From assembly GCA_022448485.1 (NCBI GenBank), contig JAKUUI010000011.1:1-47726 (forward strand): 47,726 bases of DNA, read 5' to 3'. Shown piece after piece: positions 41,971 through 47,726 of this stretch. The notes below the pieces were generated by a model. It did not search any database. It was not told the origin of the DNA and worked only from the letters and a program-made list of their open reading frames with translations. The position numbers and the translations under genes were made by a program. Source of the stretch: SAR324 cluster bacterium (GTDB lineage Bacteria > SAR324 > NAC60-12). Numbering within the stretch: the stretch's first letter is position 1; each line of letters opens with the position of its first letter.

Positions 41971-44217
41971 ATGTTTACAAAAGACTTAGAAATGTGTTTG
42001 ATGGCGGCCCAAAGTGAAGCTATTGACCGCCGACATGAATATTTGTGCGTTGAACATATACTCTTTGCCTTGCTGCACAACGATGCAGGACTTCATGTTA
42101 TCCGTAGTTGCGGAGGAGACACAAATCTCATCAAGCAGGATTTGGAGGATTTCTTTTCTCAACAGGAAGAAGTTGATGAAAACAAATTGCCGCGACAGAC
42201 CCGGGCCGTCCAGCGTGTGCTGCATTTGGCAATCATGCACGTCAACAGTTCCGGAAAAGCTTCTGCAGATGTTGGTGATGTGCTGGTGGCTATTCACCGT
42301 GAATCTCAGTCATATGCATCCTATTTTTTGCAGAAACAGGATATCACCCGTCTTGATTTGCTGAATTATATTTCGCACGGCATTGCCAAAGTGCCGGTTG
42401 AAGAAGAGGAGGGAGAAGGTCATGATTATGAGGGAGCAGAAGAAGAGGAAGAAGATGGTGAACAAGCACGTCCTGAACAGAATCCGCTGAAACTATACAC
42501 CCAAAACTTATGTCAGCTTGCAGCAGAAAACAGGATTGACCCGCTGATTGGACGCGAAAACGAAATCAGCCGCACTCTGCAGATATTATGCAGACGGCAC
42601 AAAAATAATCCAATTTTTGTGGGAGATCCAGGGGTCGGAAAAACTGCTGTTGCAGAAGGGCTTGCCCTGCAGATTTTCAACGGTGATATTCCTGAAATGC
42701 TGGAAGGAACCGAAGTATTTGCTCTCGATATTGGTGCTTTGTTGGCAGGAACAAAGTTTCGCGGAGATTTTGAGCAACGCATAAAAGCTGTACTAAAAGC
42801 TCTGGAAAAGCGTCCGGGTTCAATTTTATTCATCGATGAAATCCACACAATAATTGGAGCCGGTGCAACCAGCGGTGGATCGATGGATGTTTCAAACCTG
42901 TTGAAACCTGCCCTTGCAAAAGGAGAAATCCGTTGTATTGGATCAACAACTTATGAAGAATACAAAAAGATATTTGAAAAAGACCGCGCTCTTTCACGCC
43001 GTTTCCAAAAAATTGATATCACTGAACCTTCACTGGCGGAGACAATCAAGATTCTCAAAGGTTTGAAGTCACGTTACGAAAAGCATCACCATCTCCACTA
43101 CTCTTCAGGATCCATAAAAACTGCTGCTGAACTTTCTGAAAAATATATCAATGAGCGTTATTTGCCGGACAAAGCAATTGATGTGATTGATGAAGCAGGT
43201 TCCCTGGTACGGTTACGACCCGGTAAGCAACGTAAAACAGTGGGAGTGCAGGATATTGAAAAGGTGATTGCCAGTATGGCAAGGGTTCCAGTTGAACGCA
43301 TGAATTCCTCTGATAAGGATAAGCTGCGTGAACTGGAAAAAGAATTGAAGATGCAGGTTTTTGGGCAGGACGAGGCAATAGGGACTTTAGTTCAGGCCAT
43401 CAAGCGTTCCCGTGCTGGACTACATCACCCTGATCATCCGATTGGCTCTTTTCTTTTTACCGGCCCCACTGGAGTTGGGAAAACAGAACTGGCCAAGCAG
43501 CTGGCCTTTACAATGGGAATCAACTTTGAACGCTTTGACATGAGTGAATACATGGAAAAGCACACTGTGTCACGTCTTATTGGTGCGCCTCCCGGATATG
43601 TTGGCTTTGACCAGGGTGGTTTGTTGACGGATGCAGTACGCAAAAATCCGCATTGTGTGATCCTGCTTGATGAAATTGAAAAAGCTCATCCGGATATTTT
43701 CAATATTCTGCTGCAGGTGATGGATCATGCAACCTTGACGGACAACAACGGTCGTGAGGCGGATTTCCGCAATGTTGTCCTGGTAATGACTTCTAATGTT
43801 GGCGCAAAGGAAATGAGTTCGGCCATAATCGGATTTGGCGAAAGTACACCAAAAGGGCCTTCAAAAAAAGCAATTGAAAAAACCTTCAGTCCAGAATTCC
43901 GCAACCGCCTGGACAGTATAATCTCTTTTGAGGGCCTTCCGGAAGATGTTGTTTTGATGGTTGTAGAAAAAATGCTTGTGGAACTTGAAGTTAAACTGCA
44001 GCAGCAAAAAGTGATCATCAATGTAACGGATGCAGCAAAAACCTGGTTAGCCGAAAAAGGTTATGATCCAATTTTTGGCGCACGTCCAATGAGACGCACA
44101 ATTCAGCGTGAAATCGAAACCGTTCTTGCAGATGAGGTCTTGTTTGGCAAGCTAGAAAATGGAGGAGAGGTCAGCATTGGTCTGAAAAAAGATCAGCTGA
44201 ACTTCAAGTATTCCTGA
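41971..44217 (+). CDS. clpA: ATP-dependent Clp protease ATP-binding subunit ClpA
   Basis: The 748-residue AAA+ unfoldase has the N-domain (about 1-145), a strongly acidic linker (EEEEGEGHDYEGAEEEEEDG) not typical of all ClpA, and two nucleotide-binding domains with Walker A GDPGVGKT (about 218-225) and GPTGVGKT (about 498-505). Matching Walker B and arginine-finger regions are present. It feeds unfolded proteins into ClpP, with ClpS selecting N-degrons. clpP is not in the window. Confidence 0.96.
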   Translation: MFTKDLEMCLMAAQSEAIDRRHEYLCVEHILFALLHNDAGLHVIRSCGGDTNLIKQDLEDFFSQQEEVDENKLPRQTRAVQRVLHLAIMHVNSSGKASADVGDVLVAIHRESQSYASYFLQKQDITRLDLLNYISHGIAKVPVEEEEGEGHDYEGAEEEEEDGEQARPEQNPLKLYTQNLCQLAAENRIDPLIGRENEISRTLQILCRRHKNNPIFVGDPGVGKTAVAEGLALQIFNGDIPEMLEGTEVFALDIGALLAGTKFRGDFEQRIKAVLKALEKRPGSILFIDEIHTIIGAGATSGGSMDVSNLLKPALAKGEIRCIGSTTYEEYKKIFEKDRALSRRFQKIDITEPSLAETIKILKGLKSRYEKHHHLHYSSGSIKTAAELSEKYINERYLPDKAIDVIDEAGSLVRLRPGKQRKTVGVQDIEKVIASMARVPVERMNSSDKDKLRELEKELKMQVFGQDEAIGTLVQAIKRSRAGLHHPDHPIGSFLFTGPTGVGKTELAKQLAFTMGINFERFDMSEYMEKHTVSRLIGAPPGYVGFDQGGLLTDAVRKNPHCVILLDEIEKAHPDIFNILLQVMDHATLTDNNGREADFRNVVLVMTSNVGAKEMSSAIIGFGESTPKGPSKKAIEKTFSPEFRNRLDSIISFEGLPEDVVLMVVEKMLVELEVKLQQQKVIINVTDAAKTWLAEKGYDPIFGARPMRRTIQREIETVLADEVLFGKLENGGEVSIGLKKDQLNFKYS

Positions 44218-44226
44218 TCAAAGCAA

Positions 44227-44973
44227 ATGTCGTATTTCATTTTTAACGGAGTACTTGAATGCGGCAATCAATATGAACTGAAAGGCGAAGAAGCTCAGCA
44301 CATATTGAAATCACGCCGCATGCGTACTGGTGATTTTTTTCTCATTCAGGATGAAAAAGGTCGACGTTTTGAAGTGCTTTTGAAAAACCTTTCTCGGAAT
44401 TCACTTGAGTTTGTTCCGGGAAAAAATATTGCTGTTCCGCCACCATCGCCTCTTCAGCTGGAAATTTTACAAGCACTGCCCAAAGAAAAAGCACTGGATT
44501 TTATTCTGCAAAAAACCACCGAACTGGGCATTGATCGTTTGGATATATTTGGCGGCATTCATTCTTCAAAAGTTCCCCGTGCTTCTCAGATAGACCGTCA
44601 AATGGTGCGCTGGCATCGTGTTACTTTGGAGGCCTGCAAACAATGCGGAAGGCAATTTCCTCCCGAAATTTACTGGCATCTGGATTTAAAGGCGGCTTTG
44701 ACTGCTCTTCCTGAATGTCAAAAATCCTGGGTACTCTCTCCTGACTCAGCTAACGCTGTTTCCTGGAAAAATCTCAGTACTACTGGTGAAAAAATAAAAG
44801 CGCATCAGCGGTTGCTGGTTGGTCCGGAAGGAGGTTTACATCCTGAGGAACATGATCTGGCGCTCCGCGCAGGAATGCGTCCGGTATATCTTGGTCCCAG
44901 AATTCTCAGGGCAGAAACTGCGGCAATGACGGCTGTTGCTATTTTGCAGTTTTTGTGGGGAGATTTATTATAA
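44227..44973 (+). CDS. rsmE: 16S rRNA (uracil-1498-N3)-methyltransferase RsmE
   Basis: The 248-residue SPOUT methyltransferase has an N-terminal PUA-like region and the C-terminal knot with LLVGPEGGLHPEEHDLALRAG and YLGPRILRAETAAMTAV. RsmE methylates U1498 of 16S rRNA. The gene follows clpA by nine bases, so it is probably in the same operon. The LEILQALPKEKALDFILQKTTELG helix is also typical. Confidence 0.95.
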   Translation: MSYFIFNGVLECGNQYELKGEEAQHILKSRRMRTGDFFLIQDEKGRRFEVLLKNLSRNSLEFVPGKNIAVPPPSPLQLEILQALPKEKALDFILQKTTELGIDRLDIFGGIHSSKVPRASQIDRQMVRWHRVTLEACKQCGRQFPPEIYWHLDLKAALTALPECQKSWVLSPDSANAVSWKNLSTTGEKIKAHQRLLVGPEGGLHPEEHDLALRAGMRPVYLGPRILRAETAAMTAVAILQFLWGDLL

Positions 44974-45012
44974 ATTACTTGTAAAAACAGTTAACTAAAT
45001 ATTAGAGCAAAC

Positions 45013-45621
45013 ATGAAAAAAATAACCTTACTGATCTGCAGCTCGGTTATGGTCTTTTCGGTAGTAGCAAAAGAATCCATCCGGGGTCACTATGACGTTG
45101 TTGGAAATATTCCTGCAGCACATAGTGTTAAAAAAGTTGTCTATGAAGAATTTATGAATTTCGGCTGCCCACACTGCAATAACCTGTACAAAGCTTCAAG
45201 AAACTTCCGTAAGAAATTTGCGGACAAGGTCGAATTTATTGACATTCCGATTGTCTTCCGTGGACAGGATGATTCGCCCTTGCGCCTCTATTATGTGGCA
45301 AAAAAAATTGGTAAGGGAGATTTGATAATAGATGAACTTTTCAAGGCCAGTTTCACGCATAATGTTAATGTCTTTGATCCCGGAATAACAAATTATCTTG
45401 CCCGTTCGCTTGGAATTCATAAGGAGTTTCAAAAGGAAAAAGACCAAAAGTGGGTCAATCAACTGATCAAAGACGGAGAACGAAAAGCCACCATTTATGG
45501 GCTAACTGGAACACCAACAATCGTAATTCAGTATGCACTGAAAATGGACATTGGTCCCTATGGAACTATGGCTGGATTTGTGAAAAAAATCCCTGAAACA
45601 ATAGCAGATTTGACACAGTAA
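45013..45621 (+). CDS. Periplasmic DsbA-like thiol:disulfide oxidoreductase
   Basis: The 202-residue product has a signal peptide (KKITLLICSSVMVFSVVA), the redox motif FGCPHCNN (C52, C55), an inserted helical domain and the cis-Pro loop GLTGTPTIVI (P168). DsbA-type proteins introduce disulfides into exported proteins, and CPHC is the E. coli DsbA active-site sequence. The oxidant may be the VKOR-like protein at 22333, because no DsbB appears here. It is followed by uvrC after a four-base gap and has no functional link to it. Confidence 0.88.
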   Translation: MKKITLLICSSVMVFSVVAKESIRGHYDVVGNIPAAHSVKKVVYEEFMNFGCPHCNNLYKASRNFRKKFADKVEFIDIPIVFRGQDDSPLRLYYVAKKIGKGDLIIDELFKASFTHNVNVFDPGITNYLARSLGIHKEFQKEKDQKWVNQLIKDGERKATIYGLTGTPTIVIQYALKMDIGPYGTMAGFVKKIPETIADLTQ

Positions 45622-45625
45622 CTAA

Positions 45626-47518
45626 ATGAGCAAGAAACCCCGCCATTTTCTAAAAGGTGGCGGAGCCATTTCTCCCGCACGAGAAAAACTCTCCCACCTG
45701 CCTGATCTCCCAGGAGTTTATCTTTTCAAGGATGATCAGGAAAGCGTCCTCTACATCGGCAAATCAAAATCCATCCGGAACCGGGTCCGCTCCTATTTCC
45801 ATGGCTCTGCAAAACACAACTTGCGAATCAAGCTCATGGTATCCCGTATCCATGATTTCTCCCTGATAGTTACCGACACTGAGGCCGAAGCGTTGATTTT
45901 AGAGGAGCAACTGATTAAGAGACACCATCCACGTTATAATGTGGCCCTCAAGGATGGGAAATCATATCCTTACTGTAAGCTGACCGTTGGAGAAATGTAT
46001 CCCCGTCTTGTCCTGGTTCGTGAAAAAATTGACTCAATATCTGAATATTATGGCCCCTACACTTCAGTTAAAGATGCCCGCCAGGTCTTGAAAGCAGTCA
46101 TGACATATTTTCCGCTGCGTACCAGTAAAATGTTGCTTGATGGAAAAAAGACATATCGTCCCTGTCTCAATTTTCAAATGAAGCGTTGTCTTGCTCCATG
46201 CCAGGGAGATGTTTCTGTAGAAGATTATGAAAAAATTGTCCGCCAGGTGCGTTTATTTTTAAAAGGCCGCGACCAGGAACTCCTGCAGGAACTCGAAAAG
46301 CGGATGAAGCAGTCTTCCAAAAAACTTGAATTCGAAAAATCGGCTCAATATCGTGATCAGATTCAAGCCATGCGCCGGATTTTTGCCAGACAAATGGTAC
46401 TGGATGTTCAAGGAAAGGATCAGGATGTTTTTAATCTGTATCGTGAATCCGATTCCACCGGAGTTCAGGTCTTGTTCATCCGAAACGGCAGGCTGCTAGG
46501 TACAGATTTTTTCTTTTTTGAGGACAGCAGCGAAGCTACCAATGATAATTTACTTGGGCAGGTGCTACACAGGATTTATATGCCGGAAGGTTCAATTGTA
46601 CCCCGTGAAATATTGTTGCCCTTTGAGTATTCAGACAGAAAACTGCTTGAAGATGCACTTAATCAAAAATCAGTACGGCGCATTTACGTTGTTTGTCCGC
46701 AAAAAGGACGGAAAAAAGAACTTGTCTCAATGGCTTTCAGCAATGCAAAAGTTAATTTATCCGAGCAGCGCAGCCGTTTCGCAAAAAACACAAACATTTT
46801 GAAGCACGTCAAACACGAAATAAAATTGAACCGTCTTCCGGAAGTTGTGGAAGCTTTTGATATTTCACATCTTTCAGGAACAATGACGGTTGCTTCAATG
46901 GTTTGCTGGAAAAAGAACTCACCTTCAAATGAAGATTACCGGAAATACAAAATCAACAACATTTCTGGTCCTAATGATTTTGCCAGCATGAAAGAAGTTC
47001 TCACTCGCCGCTACAGCCGCACTCTGGCAGAAGGGAAAAACCTACCAGATTTGATTTTAATTGACGGCGGAAAAGGACAAATCAATATTGCGGCAAAAGT
47101 TTTGACAGAACTTGGAATTTTGCAGAAAGTTGATTTGATCGGCCTGGCAAAAGGACGTTCAGAACGAAAGAGGGGACGAAGTCGTGGTAAAAATGTAGAT
47201 TACGAATATGTGGTTAAACCTAACCAGAAAAACGAAATCCGGATGCACCGCAACTCCGATGTACTCTTTTTTTTGCAGAACATCCGGGACGAATCACACC
47301 GTTTTGCTATCGAATTTCAACGTAAACTCAAACGCAAAAATACCCTGCATTCGCAAATTGATAATATCCCGGGAATCGGCCCTAAACGACGGCGGCTACT
47401 GCTGAAGCACTTTGGCAGCTTAACAAGTTTAAGGCAGGCTGCTTTAGATGAAATATTACAGGTTCCGGGAATTCCGGAAAAACTGGCTAAAGAAATACAG
47501 AGTTCTCTGAAAAACTAG
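45626..47518 (+). CDS. uvrC: Excinuclease ABC subunit C
   Basis: The 630-residue UvrC has the GIY-YIG 3'-incision nuclease at the N-terminus (GVYLFKDDQESVLYIGKSKS, about 31-50), a UVR motif (KKLEFEKSAQYRDQIQAMRR, about 230-249), the RNase H-like 5'-incision domain (VEAFDISHLSGTMTVASMV; LILIDGGKGQ; NIRDESHRFA) and tandem helix-hairpin-helix (IPGIGPKRRRLLLKHFGSL; VPGIPEKLAKEI). It makes both incisions in nucleotide excision repair with UvrAB, which are not in the window. Only the 208-base tail of the window follows it, with nothing recognisable. Confidence 0.97.
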   Translation: MSKKPRHFLKGGGAISPAREKLSHLPDLPGVYLFKDDQESVLYIGKSKSIRNRVRSYFHGSAKHNLRIKLMVSRIHDFSLIVTDTEAEALILEEQLIKRHHPRYNVALKDGKSYPYCKLTVGEMYPRLVLVREKIDSISEYYGPYTSVKDARQVLKAVMTYFPLRTSKMLLDGKKTYRPCLNFQMKRCLAPCQGDVSVEDYEKIVRQVRLFLKGRDQELLQELEKRMKQSSKKLEFEKSAQYRDQIQAMRRIFARQMVLDVQGKDQDVFNLYRESDSTGVQVLFIRNGRLLGTDFFFFEDSSEATNDNLLGQVLHRIYMPEGSIVPREILLPFEYSDRKLLEDALNQKSVRRIYVVCPQKGRKKELVSMAFSNAKVNLSEQRSRFAKNTNILKHVKHEIKLNRLPEVVEAFDISHLSGTMTVASMVCWKKNSPSNEDYRKYKINNISGPNDFASMKEVLTRRYSRTLAEGKNLPDLILIDGGKGQINIAAKVLTELGILQKVDLIGLAKGRSERKRGRSRGKNVDYEYVVKPNQKNEIRMHRNSDVLFFLQNIRDESHRFAIEFQRKLKRKNTLHSQIDNIPGIGPKRRRLLLKHFGSLTSLRQAALDEILQVPGIPEKLAKEIQSSLKN

Positions 47519-47726
47519 AAAGGTTTTGCAGCGGAAGCACCATTCTTTATTGAAGCCCGAAAAATAGAAACTTGTTTGCCATAGGTTCTCATAAACTACT
47601 AAAATTTATTAACTGCCAGCTCTCATTTCAACTTAAGGGAGGACTCCTGATTTCGTTCTGACATTGCACTAGGCCACTCTCAATCGCTATTGATCACAAA
47701 ACAGAATCTATAACTATTCAGAATAA

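Noticed and set aside
1-47726. tRNA, rRNA, CRISPR arrays, transposases, prophage genes
   Set aside because: I looked for their hallmark sequences on both strands and saw none.

Overview
The window is a gene-dense chromosomal segment of roughly 42% G+C (estimated by eye) from a Gram-negative bacterium. An outer-membrane barrel protein, an OstA/LptA-like protein, cytochrome c maturation genes, a GspF homologue and a ZapA gene followed by a 6S RNA all point that way. The deltaproteobacterial style of several proteins and an aminoethylphosphonate (AEP) importer of the AepX type suggest a marine proteobacterium-like lineage such as SAR324. That placement is inference, because no rRNA is present. 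Most genes are housekeeping. I see no prophage, transposase, CRISPR array, tRNA or rRNA.

Layout. 1-2278 (minus strand): a partial adenosine deaminase, an orphan gspF and an apparently frameshifted small gene. 2388-4736: argJ and hemH. 4749-5861: an HlyD-type adaptor whose coiled coil is built of 21-residue repeats. 6243-9401: msrB, a HAD nucleotidase, a nucleoside deoxyribosyltransferase and gatB. 9394-10709: ccmC, a ccmD found by direct reading, and a ccmE whose best start is a non-standard AUU. 10797-16881: an NtrY-like kinase, yjbQ, pyrG, an OstA/LptA-like gene and an FKBP. 17072-20988 (minus): an AEP-type ABC importer with two hairpins between the binding-protein and ATPase genes. 21199-22743: a ParB-like gene divergent from a VKOR-like gene, with a palindrome between them. 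23250-30536: gcvP followed by a tightly coupled trio (a RecE-like PD-(D/E)XK nuclease, a Nudix-metallo-beta-lactamase fusion and RNase R). 30811-31838: azlCD. 31866-33693 (minus): a coiled-coil/winged-helix protein overlapping rbgA. 33921-35681: zapA, a 6S RNA recognised from its fold, and a Xer-like recombinase with three altered catalytic positions. 35691-40306: dapB, an outer-membrane protein, a NudL-type hydrolase, a HEPN-like protein and pyrE, with two unknown small genes. 40438-47518: cysE, a REP/MITE-like repeat, clpS-clpA, rsmE, a DsbA-like protein and uvrC.

How genes work together. clpS-clpA encode an adaptor and its unfoldase. The AEP ABC genes form one importer. ccmCDE supply the haem-handling part of cytochrome c maturation, although ccmF/G/H do not follow. 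The VKOR-like and DsbA-like proteins could form a disulfide pathway, but they are 22 kb apart. The most interesting leads are the nuclease/Nudix-MBL/RNase R coupling, the altered Xer protein downstream of the 6S RNA, the repeat-built HlyD adaptor, and several palindromes or hairpins in short intergenic gaps.
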